A stretch of DNA of 45,460 bases from the NCBI GenBank assembly GCA_944384585.1, contig CALWTY010000017.1:1-45460 (forward strand). Direction: 5' to 3'. Of the stretch, positions 9,715 through 17,433 are shown one piece after another. Below the pieces are notes generated by a model, which made no database searches, was not told the DNA's origin, and saw nothing but the letters and a program-made list of their open reading frames with translations. This DNA is from an uncultured Clostridia bacterium. Its GTDB lineage: Bacteria; Bacillota; Clostridia; Oscillospirales; CAG-272. The first letter of the stretch is position 1. Each line of letters opens with the position of its first letter. A program made the translations under genes and the position numbers.

Positions 9715-9743
9715 ATTATACCACCATTCCCCGACATCGTCAA
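9715..9743 (-). promoter_or_regulatory. Sigma-A promoter of the F-ATPase operon
   Basis: On the minus strand: -35 TTGACG (9743-9738), 17-base spacer, -10 TATAAT (9720-9715). It lies about 80 bases before the atpI-like start, in the gap after pepD. It is the only strong promoter I see for the whole atp operon. Confidence 0.85.
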
Positions 9744-9866
9744 TAGCCTTTCCGACCAAAAAACCCCGCTTTCGGCCGACAGGATTAGCATTTCCGTCCC
9801 TCAGGAAGAGGCTGCCTTCCGAAGGTTTCCTGTCCCGTCGGAAGCCGACCGGGGAGGCGGCACGGT

Positions 9867-11330
9867 TCAGTCCGCTTTTTTCTCCAGCAGAAGGCGGACG
9901 ATCTGCCACATCCGCGCATAGGAGGCGAGATTCAGCCGTTCCCCCGGTGCGTGAACGCCCTTCAGCTCCGGCCCGATCGAGATCGCGTCAAGACCCGGCA
10001 CCGCCGCGCATATAATCCCGCACTCCAGCCCCGCATGGATGGCGGCGATGCGGGGCGTGACGCTCTCGCCCAGCACCGTCCTTGCCGCCGAAAGAAAGTC
10101 CTCCGCGAGCGGAGACTCGCTCCGCATCGGCCATCCGGAGTAGCGACCGCTGACCTGAAGCTCAAAGCCGAGAAGGCGGGCAAGGCGCTCCGCCCGATAG
10201 GCAAGCAGATCCATTTTGCTGTCGAGGGAGGATCGTCCCTGACAGACAAGCGAAATTCCCTCCTCGCCGTTGTCCCGGATGACGCCGAGATTGTTTGAGG
10301 TCTCGACCATCGAAAGCTCCGAGGGCATTCTGCTGATCACGCCGTTCGGCAGAAGAGCGGCAAGATCCAGAATCCGCCTTGTATCGGCGGGCGTGAGCAT
10401 TCCCCCGAACTCTCCCTTTGCCTTTCCGACCTGAAGGCGGAAGCCGCTGTCGCAGCGGGGCAGCCAGCTCATAACCGTCCCCCGCCGCTCCATGAGAAAT
10501 TCCTTCGCCGCCTCCGGCTCGGAGGTAAAGAGAACCGCCGACGCCTCGCGGGGGATGGCGTTGCTCCGTCCTCCGCCGCGGATGGTGACAAGATGGAAGG
10601 GGTGGGCCTCATATAGCGCCGACAGAAGCCGCAGAAGAAGAATATTGGCGTTGCCCTTTTCATAGAGGATATCCTCGCCGGAATGTCCGCCGGAAAGGCC
10701 GCTGACCGCGACCGAGAGAGGCCGGCAGAAGGTCGGAATCGGCTGACGGTCCGGCTTCAGGGTAAACTGCAGCCGGATTCCGCCGGCGCAGCTGACGGTG
10801 GCAACCCCCTCCTCCTCGGAATCGAGATTGATGAGCTTTTTCGCCCGTATCACCGAATAATCAAAACCCGTCGCTCCGTACAGCCCCGTCTCCTCTCCCG
10901 TCGTGAAGAGGCATTCAAGCTCCGGGTGACGGAGGCTTCCGTCATCGAGCGCGCAGAGCATGGCCGCCACCGCCACGCCGTCGTCGCCGCCGAGGGTCGT
11001 TCCCTCCGCCGTCAGCCAGCCGTCCTCCACCCGCAGCTTCAGTCCCTCGGCCGTGAAATCATGCTCCGTTCCCTCGTTTTTCTCGCAGACCATATCGGTA
11101 TGCCCCTGCAGCAGAATGCCGGGCTGATTTTCATAGCCCTCGCTCGCCGGCTTGCGGATCAGGACATTATCCAGGTCGTCCCGCAGGCAGAACAGGCCGC
11201 GTTCGACGGCAAAGCGCTGAAGATAGTCGGCAATTCCCTTTTCGTTTCCCGATCCGCGCGGAATCGCGCTGATCTCCTCGAAAAAGCGGAAAAGCGCCTC
11301 CGGCTCGTATCCTCTGATGATCTGTTCCAT
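9867..11330 (-). CDS. pepD: Aminoacyl-histidine dipeptidase (peptidase M20C, PepD)
   Basis: A 487-residue cytosolic zinc dipeptidase that cleaves Xaa-His dipeptides and other short peptides. Metal-site motifs of the M20 family are seen in order: GHTDMVCEK (first metal ligand), TLGGDDGVAVA (bridging Asp), FTTGEETGLYGA (catalytic Glu and ligand), LINLDSEEEG, and near the C-terminus IHAGLECG. The lid domain (SGLSGGHSGEDI) is present. Length and start MEQIIRGYEPEALFRFFEEISAIPRGSGNEKG are typical. AAAGGAGG lies 8 bases before the ATG. It follows the small zinc-ribbon gene by 14 bases on the same strand, so the two form one transcription unit. Confidence 0.96.
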   Translation of the reverse strand: MEQIIRGYEPEALFRFFEEISAIPRGSGNEKGIADYLQRFAVERGLFCLRDDLDNVLIRKPASEGYENQPGILLQGHTDMVCEKNEGTEHDFTAEGLKLRVEDGWLTAEGTTLGGDDGVAVAAMLCALDDGSLRHPELECLFTTGEETGLYGATGFDYSVIRAKKLINLDSEEEGVATVSCAGGIRLQFTLKPDRQPIPTFCRPLSVAVSGLSGGHSGEDILYEKGNANILLLRLLSALYEAHPFHLVTIRGGGRSNAIPREASAVLFTSEPEAAKEFLMERRGTVMSWLPRCDSGFRLQVGKAKGEFGGMLTPADTRRILDLAALLPNGVISRMPSELSMVETSNNLGVIRDNGEEGISLVCQGRSSLDSKMDLLAYRAERLARLLGFELQVSGRYSGWPMRSESPLAEDFLSAARTVLGESVTPRIAAIHAGLECGIICAAVPGLDAISIGPELKGVHAPGERLNLASYARMWQIVRLLLEKKAD

Positions 11331-11344
11331 ATTCCGTTCCTCCT

Positions 11345-11734
11345 TTATTGCTCCCCGTCCTGCGGGTCGTTCGGCTGTTGGTCGAATTCGTTGTCAATAT
11401 AATCGTTCAGCTCCTCCTCGGTCATCCCGACGGAGAAATCCGGCAGAGCGGCAAGCGCCCGTTCGTAATCGGCCGCGCCGACGTAGTAGCGGTACAGCTC
11501 CGCCGTCTCCCCGATGCTCGTGATCAACCCCGATCCGAGCAACGCCTGCCTCCGATAAGGAATTCCCTCCCCGCGCAGAAGATCTTCCACCGTCTGCGTC
11601 CAGATATACTCGCAGGAGGTAAGATAAACGGTATCCTCCTCCCGCACCGTTCTCAGTTTTTTCGCCTTACCGCACAGGGGGCATACCCCGTCCTTCGCCA
11701 TGGCGCTGCAGCGCCCGCATATCAATCCGTTCAT
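11345..11734 (-). CDS. Small protein with N-terminal zinc ribbon and DUF2007-like tail
   Basis: A 129-residue soluble protein. The N-terminus MNGLICGRCSAMAKDGVCPLCGKAKKL is a CxxC...CxxC zinc ribbon. The rest (EDTVYLTSCEYIWTQTVEDLLRGEGIPYRRQALLG...YYVGAADYERALAAL) resembles DUF2007-type domains, which have a ferredoxin-like fold and unknown function. It ends in an acidic tail rich in D, E and Q. The start ATG at 11734 has GGAGG 5 bases upstream. It is the promoter-proximal gene of a two-gene unit with pepD. No specific function can be assigned. Confidence 0.75.
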   Translation of the reverse strand: MNGLICGRCSAMAKDGVCPLCGKAKKLRTVREEDTVYLTSCEYIWTQTVEDLLRGEGIPYRRQALLGSGLITSIGETAELYRYYVGAADYERALAALPDFSVGMTEEELNDYIDNEFDQQPNDPQDGEQ

Positions 11735-11777
11735 ATCCGCCTCCGTTGCAACCTTTGCCGGTACATCTTTTTTAATG

Positions 11778-11806
11778 ATTATAGCACCCGACCCGGCTTT
11801 TTTCAA
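11778..11806 (-). promoter_or_regulatory. Sigma-A promoter of the zinc-ribbon/pepD unit
   Basis: On the minus strand: -35 TTGAAA (11806-11801), 17-base spacer, -10 TATAAT (11783-11778) preceded by TGC. It is back to back with the promoter at 11826-11854. Confidence 0.8.
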
Positions 11807-11825
11807 GCCCTTTTTCGATTGACGA

Positions 11826-11854
11826 TTGATTTCGACGGGAAAATATGCTATAAT
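11826..11854 (+). promoter_or_regulatory. Sigma-A promoter of the D,D-carboxypeptidase gene
   Basis: -35 TTGATT (11826-11831), 17-base spacer, -10 TATAAT (11849-11854) preceded by TGC, an extended -10. Confidence 0.8.
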
Positions 11855-11887
11855 ATAAAAATATAAGAGATATCCTATCCCAAAAGC

Positions 11888-11928
11888 AAGGAGAATGCCT
11901 CGACCGCCTCCGAGGCATCAGACCGCCC
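11888..11928 (+). promoter_or_regulatory. Ribosome site separated from its start codon by a perfect hairpin
   Basis: AAGGAG (11888-11893) is the only Shine-Dalgarno sequence before the start at 11929, but it lies 35 bases away. Between them ATGCCTCG (11895-11902) and CGAGGCAT (11911-11918) form a perfect 8-pair stem with an 8-base loop. If the stem folds, the effective spacing falls to about 11 bases. The stem also buries an ATG (11895) that would otherwise sit next to the ribosome site and open a different frame. Confidence 0.55.
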
Positions 11929-12975
11929 ATGAAAAAGCCATTGCTGCTCTCCGTCATCCTCCTTCTCACCGTTTCCATCCTTTCGGGAACTGCGGCGCTG
12001 ATCCTCAAAACCGTTTTCCCGGGGGACGAGCCGCCCGTCGAATCGGAAGCCTCCGACACGTCGGAGCGGGGCGATTCCGTCGGCACAGACAACAGCGTCC
12101 CCTCCCCTCCCGGAACGGGAACCTCCTCCCCTCCTCCCGTCGACCCGCCTTCCCTGTCCGCGCTGGCGGAAGCCGCCGGGCTCTCCGCCCCGCAGCTCTT
12201 CGTATACAGCGTTTCAGAATCGCGCTTTCTCTATGAAAAAGGAACCGATCGCCCCATTCTCCCCGCCAGCATCACCAAGCTCCTCACCGCCCTCTTCGCG
12301 CTGGAATCGATGCCGGCCGACACCGTCATTCAGCCGGGCAACGAGCTGGAGCTGGTCGGCACGGGCTCTTCCCTCGCCTACATCAAGACCTGGCACCGGC
12401 TGACGCTTGAGATGCTGATCGAAGGAATGCTCCTCCCCTCCGGCAACGATGCCGCCTATGCCGTCGCCGCGGCGACGGCACGCCATCTGACGGGAAACAA
12501 AAAGATGGACGGAAGCGCCGCCGTCGCCTATTTTATGGAGAAGCTGAACGAATATGCCCGCTCGATCGGCTGTACCGGTACCTATTATCAGGTCCCCGAC
12601 GGATTGATATATGATAACCACTACACCACGGCAAAGGATCTTGCCGTCATCGCGAAGCGCGCTCTTGAAAACGAGATCATCATGAAATATGCGGGAACGG
12701 TCCGCGACAAGGTCTTCTACGAGAGCGGGGAGACGATGACCTGGAACAATTCCAATCAGCTTATCCATCCCGACTCCCCCTATTACCGCAGCTGCGTGAC
12801 GGGGCTGAAGACCGGCTCTCTGACCGATTCCTACTCGATCCTCCTCACCGCCCGCATCGACGGGCATGACTATGTCATCGGCGTTTTCGGCGCACCGGAT
12901 TCCTCCCGCCGGTTTTCCGACGCCGCGGGGCTTGTCGACGTGCTGACCATCTTCCTGAAGCAAACCGACGGCTGA
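11929..12975 (+). CDS. Serine-type D-Ala-D-Ala carboxypeptidase (peptidase S11, DacA-like)
   Basis: A 348-residue extracytoplasmic penicillin-binding protein that trims the terminal D-Ala of peptidoglycan stem peptides. A signal peptide or N-terminal anchor (MKKPLLLSVILLLTVSILSGTAALIL) is followed by a Ser/Pro/Thr-rich linker (about residues 35-75) and the catalytic domain. All three active-site motifs are seen: SITK (SxxK), SGN and KTG (GLKTGSLTDS). The C-terminal beta domain of PBP5 is absent, and there is no C-terminal membrane helix. The start is set by the signal peptide, since no ribosome site is adjacent (see the hairpin at 11888-11928). It has its own promoter and a strong terminator. 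Confidence 0.93.
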   Translation: MKKPLLLSVILLLTVSILSGTAALILKTVFPGDEPPVESEASDTSERGDSVGTDNSVPSPPGTGTSSPPPVDPPSLSALAEAAGLSAPQLFVYSVSESRFLYEKGTDRPILPASITKLLTALFALESMPADTVIQPGNELELVGTGSSLAYIKTWHRLTLEMLIEGMLLPSGNDAAYAVAAATARHLTGNKKMDGSAAVAYFMEKLNEYARSIGCTGTYYQVPDGLIYDNHYTTAKDLAVIAKRALENEIIMKYAGTVRDKVFYESGETMTWNNSNQLIHPDSPYYRSCVTGLKTGSLTDSYSILLTARIDGHDYVIGVFGAPDSSRRFSDAAGLVDVLTIFLKQTDG

Positions 12976-13016
12976 CCGAAGCGCTGCCTCCTGCGCAGAC
13001 GGGCCTCAAGCCGTGA

Positions 13017-13062
13017 ACAAAGCCGGGTGCCGCACCCATTCGGGTGCGGCACCCGGCTTTTT
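13017..13062. terminator. Strong bidirectional terminator
   Basis: A perfect 17-pair stem: AGCCGGGTGCCGCACCC (13021-13037) and its complement (13042-13058), with loop ATTC, followed by a T run on the plus strand and TTTGTT on the minus strand. It lies between the converging carboxypeptidase and DUF5107 genes and can serve both. Confidence 0.93.
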
Positions 13063-13081
13063 CGATCGCAAAGCGCCGTGC

Positions 13082-16000
13082 TTATTCCTCGTCGATCCAC
13101 CCGCGAAGCACACGGCACATGGCGTGAGAGGGATCGGTTCTTTCGGCCTCGGAAAGGAAGTGAAGCGCCTTTTCGCGCTCTCCCAGCCCGCAGTAGGCCA
13201 GCGCCATCAGATAATGGCAGTGCGCATGGTTTTTCGCGGTGTAGTCCTCCTCAAAAATCAGGAAGTCCGGAAGCGAAACCGCAAAGTAATCGATGCTGAC
13301 GACGTCATTCAGATGCCGCTCTCCGAAATCGAGCAGACGGTAGAAGCAGCGGTTGGCCTCCGCCGTCTCTCCGAGGGAACGGTGTGCCAGCCCCCTGAAG
13401 AGGATGCACTCCGGCGGCTGCGTATTATAGTACATGGCGCTCTGCGGCTCGGCGTCTCCCCTCACCGCAAGGCGGAAGCAGCGCTCCGCCTCCTCATTCC
13501 GCCCCTGCTTCCGCAGCAGCCTGCCGAGGGTATAATACAGCTCGTTGTCCTTGTTTCCCTCGAGCTTCCCTTCTCCGAGATTCTCGGGGAAGGTCAGCGC
13601 CTGCCTCAGATACCGTTCGCTTTGATCGGGATCCCCCGCCGACTCCGCTTCCCCTGCCAGCGCGATCAGCGCCCGGACATATTGCGACGTCACGCGGCCT
13701 TCTCCTCCCTCCCACGGGTGGAAGCGCCGCTCGGTCATCAGCGTCAGCGCCCTCTTGTGCTGACCTGTCAGATTGAGAAGCGTGATGTATTCAACGCAGA
13801 GGTCGTCCCGCTGCCCGATCAGCGGCAGATGCCGCTCATAGCTCTGCAGCCGATCCTCAAAGGATCTGCCGAGCTTCTTTTTCAGCTGATCCAGCTCAAG
13901 GAAGAGCCGCGCGTCATCCGGCGCAAGCGAGAAGGCCAGCTCCGCTTCGGCAAGGGCCTCCTCCTTTCTGCCGAGCTTATTGTAGAGCGCCAGCGCCAGA
14001 TTACGATGCACCGTCGGGAAATCGGGGCAGTCCTTTGCCGCCTTTTCCCAGAGCGCCGCCGCCTTTCGGTACTGCAGCTTGTCGTAAAAGAGATTGCCGA
14101 GATAGTAGCCTGCCATCTTTCCTCCCGCAGAGACGGCGTACTCGAGAATCGCGATCTCCTCAAGACGGTTGGGGAAACAATAATCGGATGAGGCTGCCTC
14201 TGCCGCGGCGAGCGCTTCGCTGCCGTCAAGCCCGCGCTGCGCGCGGAGCCAGGCGGTATAGTAGGAGAGCATCGGTGAGCCGGAGCCGCAGAGCGCCAGC
14301 ACCGCCTCCGCTTCCTCATACCCGCCGAACGCCGCATAGGCGAGGGCGGTATTCAGATGATTCTCGGTGCTGCCTCTGGTCAGAGACAGCAGCGCCTCAA
14401 GGCGGGACTCCTCGCCGGTAAGCAGATAGAGCTCATAGCCCGAGAGATAATCAAAGGGATCGACGGTCAGATTCTCCTCTGCTGACCGAATCGCCTCCTC
14501 GCTGCGCCCCAGCTTGCGGAGCAGGCAGCATTTCATTCCTCTTGCCCTGACGTTGCGCGTGTTTCTCGTCAGCGCGTGCCCGATATGCTCAAGCGCACGG
14601 GAAAGCTGTCCGCGGCGGGCGTCGATGGCAGCCAGATAGAAGAAGCCCGTCTCCTGCTGTTCCGCCGACCATGTCGCCTTATAGAAGACATCGTAGGCCT
14701 CCTCTTCCTTGCCCTGCCACAGAAGCGCCAGCGCGAGGTGATAGGAAACCTCTCCGCTGATCGGATTGGGGTTGTGGAGAGTGAGCCGGGCTCTTGCCCT
14801 TCTGAAATACTCCTCCGCCTCGGCAAAGCAGCCCCGTCGCAGCATCAGCATTCCGTAGGCATCGTTGAGGCGGATATCGCCGGGATCGCGCTTCAGTCCC
14901 TCCAGATAATAGGGATCGGGAAGGAAGGAGGCGTGACGGTACTGTTCGATATGGAGACCCGCCAGATACAGCTCCTCGTTTGTGGCAATGTCGGCGGGAG
15001 CACCGATCGCGCGGGCAGGCTCGGGTATTTCGGGAATGACGTCGGGCTCGGGGCGATAGGAAACCAGCTCCCGCCCGCCGTCGGTGACGGTCAGCCGGAA
15101 TTCCGAGCGATCCCCGACTGCTCCGACAAAAGCCTCGGTGCGGAACGCGCTTTCGGGAGAGAGGGCAACGCACTCGCGGAACAGCACTTCCCCGCCGCGG
15201 GTCAGGAGAATTTCCGCCTTTTCGACCGGCGATGTGGCATAGACGGCGATCCTCGCCTTTTCCTCTTCGAATTCGAGATTCACGGCGGCGTCGACGGTGG
15301 CGTTCTTGACCGCTCCCACCCCCTTATAGGGCATGAAATACTGCCGGAATGACTTTTCCTCAAAGGGCTTGAGCCAGGTAAAATCGGGCTGATTGTCGGT
15401 AAAAACGCCCGTCATCAGCTCAACATATGGGCCGTCCTCATCGGTCAGATTGCGATCCCATGCCTTCCCGAAGTCGCCGCAGCCCCATGTCCATTGCTTT
15501 TTGCCGGGGGAGATGTGGTGATCCGCAACGTGAAGCAGTCCCGCTTCCCGTCCGTAGTCATAGCCGCCGATAAAATCATAGTCCGACTTCTCCGCCATAA
15601 AGGATGTGGGGACCTTCAGATTGCGGTAGAAGGAGATATCCACGCCCTCACTGTAATCCATCTCATAATACACCCCTGTGGCGATGGGAAAACGGGAGAC
15701 GTCGCGCTTCCCGTGATCCATCACGGCATGGACATCGGGCGGGAAAATCGACTGGGTATTTTCATTGACCGCCACGGCGGGATTGGCCCACCACAAAAAG
15801 GTCTGCGGGAAGGAGGTGCCGTTATAGAGCTGACCTGAGACCTCCAGATACGCCTTGCCGGGATAGAGGGTGAATTTCGCGATCCCCTTCGTCCCGTAGA
15901 GGCGGTCATAATCGTTGACCCTGACGGAGCAGCTGCCGTCTCCGTTCCTCTCGGTCAGGCAGTCGACCGGCAGAAAGGTGGTGGGGCGATGGTGCTGCGG

Positions 16001-16360
16001 CCAGTTGAATTCGATCCCGCCGGAGATCCACGGGCCTGCCAGCCCGACCAGCGCCGGCTTGATGACATGGTTGTAGTAGACGAAATCATAGCCGTTTGTC
16101 TTGTCGTAGGCGCGCTGGATCCGTCCGCCCAACTCCGGCAGGATCATGATCCGCAGATACTCGTTCTCAAGGAAGACCGCATCGTATTCCCGATCGACGG
16201 GAACATCGCTGATCCGCTCCACCGTCGGATAGGGATACACCTTGCCGGAGCTTCCCTGGTAGACCCTCTTTTCCAGGAAGATCGGATTTTTCTCCGCCTC
16301 CCCGATCTCATAGGTCGGGATCACGACCTTTTCTCTCCATACCTTGACTTCTTCCATCAT
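13082..16360 (-). CDS. Large DUF5107/TPR-repeat protein, probable glycan-metabolism protein
   Basis: A 1092-residue cytosolic protein without signal peptide. The N-terminal part (about residues 20-400) matches the DUF5107 type: LENEYLRIMILPELGGRIQRAYDKTNGYDFVYYN and WISGGIEFNWPQHHRPTTF, a beta-sandwich related to aldose-epimerase-like sugar-binding folds. A linker is followed by many tetratricopeptide repeats (about 480-1090), for example AEEYFRRARARLTLHNPNPISGE and AAALWEKAAKDCPDFPTVHRNLALALYNKLGRKEEALAEAE. I chose ATG 16360 (AAAGGAG just upstream) over an upstream in-frame start without a ribosome site. It is divergent from an AraC regulator that probably controls it. DUF5107/TPR genes are commonly found near glycosidases; the reaction is unknown to me. 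Confidence 0.85.
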   Translation of the reverse strand: MMEEVKVWREKVVIPTYEIGEAEKNPIFLEKRVYQGSSGKVYPYPTVERISDVPVDREYDAVFLENEYLRIMILPELGGRIQRAYDKTNGYDFVYYNHVIKPALVGLAGPWISGGIEFNWPQHHRPTTFLPVDCLTERNGDGSCSVRVNDYDRLYGTKGIAKFTLYPGKAYLEVSGQLYNGTSFPQTFLWWANPAVAVNENTQSIFPPDVHAVMDHGKRDVSRFPIATGVYYEMDYSEGVDISFYRNLKVPTSFMAEKSDYDFIGGYDYGREAGLLHVADHHISPGKKQWTWGCGDFGKAWDRNLTDEDGPYVELMTGVFTDNQPDFTWLKPFEEKSFRQYFMPYKGVGAVKNATVDAAVNLEFEEEKARIAVYATSPVEKAEILLTRGGEVLFRECVALSPESAFRTEAFVGAVGDRSEFRLTVTDGGRELVSYRPEPDVIPEIPEPARAIGAPADIATNEELYLAGLHIEQYRHASFLPDPYYLEGLKRDPGDIRLNDAYGMLMLRRGCFAEAEEYFRRARARLTLHNPNPISGEVSYHLALALLWQGKEEEAYDVFYKATWSAEQQETGFFYLAAIDARRGQLSRALEHIGHALTRNTRNVRARGMKCCLLRKLGRSEEAIRSAEENLTVDPFDYLSGYELYLLTGEESRLEALLSLTRGSTENHLNTALAYAAFGGYEEAEAVLALCGSGSPMLSYYTAWLRAQRGLDGSEALAAAEAASSDYCFPNRLEEIAILEYAVSAGGKMAGYYLGNLFYDKLQYRKAAALWEKAAKDCPDFPTVHRNLALALYNKLGRKEEALAEAELAFSLAPDDARLFLELDQLKKKLGRSFEDRLQSYERHLPLIGQRDDLCVEYITLLNLTGQHKRALTLMTERRFHPWEGGEGRVTSQYVRALIALAGEAESAGDPDQSERYLRQALTFPENLGEGKLEGNKDNELYYTLGRLLRKQGRNEEAERCFRLAVRGDAEPQSAMYYNTQPPECILFRGLAHRSLGETAEANRCFYRLLDFGERHLNDVVSIDYFAVSLPDFLIFEEDYTAKNHAHCHYLMALAYCGLGEREKALHFLSEAERTDPSHAMCRVLRGWIDEE

Positions 16361-16443
16361 TTGACTCCTTTCGGAATTTTGATTTTTTCTCTTGCGTTTC
16401 CCGTGAAAACGTTGTACAATATCAGAAAACGGGAGGTGAGCCC
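16361..16443. promoter_or_regulatory. Divergent control region between DUF5107 and AraC genes
   Basis: The plus strand carries -35 TTGCGT (16392-16397), 17-base spacer and -10 TACAAT (16415-16420) for the AraC gene. The spacer contains TGAAAACGTT (with palindrome AACGTT), which matches the left half of a CcpA/LacI-type operator but fits the right half poorly. No convincing minus-strand promoter is seen, as expected if the DUF5107 gene needs an activator. Confidence 0.5.
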
Positions 16444-17310
16444 ATGCTGTCAACCGAGCGCGGCATCCGATTCGGATCGGATTATTATGTCTATTCCCCC
16501 AGCGTGACCGCCGGGGAGACCTTTCTCTATCCCATCAGCGTCGGACATTTTGTCTGCGAACCGGGCTACGCCCTGTTCCGGGAAGCCTACGACAGTTATC
16601 TTGTGCTGTATGTCAAAAGCGGCAGGCTGATCGTCTCCGCCGGAGGGAAGGAGCAGACCGCCCCCGCGGGGCATTTTGTCCTGCTTGACTGCTACCGCCC
16701 CCATGCGTATTGGACCGAGGAGGGCTGCGAGAGCCTCTGGTGTCATTTCGACGGGGTGACCTCCGCCGCCTTCTGTCGTCATGTGACAACTATGCACGGG
16801 TTGGCCTTCACGCTGCGGGACGCCGAGTTTCCGCTCGGTCGGCTGGAGGCGATCTACCGTCTGTTCTCCGAGGGCGCCGTCATCCGGGAGCCGCTGCTCT
16901 CCCGCTATTTGAACGATATCCTGACCGCGTTCCTTCTGTCTGCGGAGGAGGAGCCCGTCGCCGCCCGCCGCCGTTCCGCGGCGGAAGCGGCCGTGACCTA
17001 TATCGGGGAGCATCTTCAGGATTCCGTGACCGTCGAGGAGCTGGCGGCACAGGCAGGGCTCAGCCTCTATCACTTCATCCGCGTCTTCCGCCGTCAGACC
17101 GGCTACTCCCCCTATGAGTATCTCCGCAACGCCAGGGTAAACATGGCGAAATACCTGCTGCTGCACACCGATCTTCCACTGAAGGACATCTGTCTGCGCG
17201 TCGGCTTCTCCTGCGAGAGCGTCTTCTGCCGTGCCTTCAAAAGCGCCGCCGGGCTGACCCCGACCGAATACCGAAGGCAGGCTATCGGCTCTTCACGTCC
17301 TTCATTATAG
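16444..17310 (+). CDS. AraC-family transcriptional regulator
   Basis: A 288-residue regulator. The N-terminal cupin sensor domain (YLVLYVKSGRLIVSAGGKEQTAPAGHFVLLDCYRPHAYW) is followed by two C-terminal helix-turn-helix units (DSVTVEELAAQAGLSLYHFIRVFRRQTGYSPYEYLRNARV and PLKDICLRVGFSCESVFCRAFKSAAGLTPTEYRR). This is the standard layout of sugar-responsive AraC activators. The ATG follows GGGAGG at 7 bases. Its divergent position makes the DUF5107 gene its likely target. It resembles the broken AraC gene at 22079-22932 in size and in the sensor core (VKSGxLxxE and HFDG segments). Confidence 0.93.
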   Translation: MLSTERGIRFGSDYYVYSPSVTAGETFLYPISVGHFVCEPGYALFREAYDSYLVLYVKSGRLIVSAGGKEQTAPAGHFVLLDCYRPHAYWTEEGCESLWCHFDGVTSAAFCRHVTTMHGLAFTLRDAEFPLGRLEAIYRLFSEGAVIREPLLSRYLNDILTAFLLSAEEEPVAARRRSAAEAAVTYIGEHLQDSVTVEELAAQAGLSLYHFIRVFRRQTGYSPYEYLRNARVNMAKYLLLHTDLPLKDICLRVGFSCESVFCRAFKSAAGLTPTEYRRQAIGSSRPSL

Positions 17311-17393
17311 CACAGGCTTGCCGTGCTGTCACGCCCCGCGATTGCGGTTTTATTGACGATTATTGCTTTTTCCTTTTCTCCCGAAAATAAGAG

Positions 17394-17430
17394 ATCGCCC
17401 TCCCGTCTATGCGACGGGAGGGCGATTTTT
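17394..17430. terminator. Terminator between AraC and GH43 genes
   Basis: A perfect 14-pair stem: ATCGCCCTCCCGTC (17394-17407) and its complement (17413-17426), loop TATGC, followed by T5 on the plus strand. It ends the AraC transcript. It may also stop the converging GH43 transcript, although the minus-strand tail (CTCTTATTTT) is less T-rich. Confidence 0.88.
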
Positions 17431-17433
17431 GCT

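Noticed and set aside
11895..12236. ATG at 11895 next to AAGGAG, opening a 113-codon frame
   Set aside because: Spacing to the ribosome site is too short, the product is Pro/Arg-rich with no pattern, and it overlaps the carboxypeptidase signal peptide in another frame.
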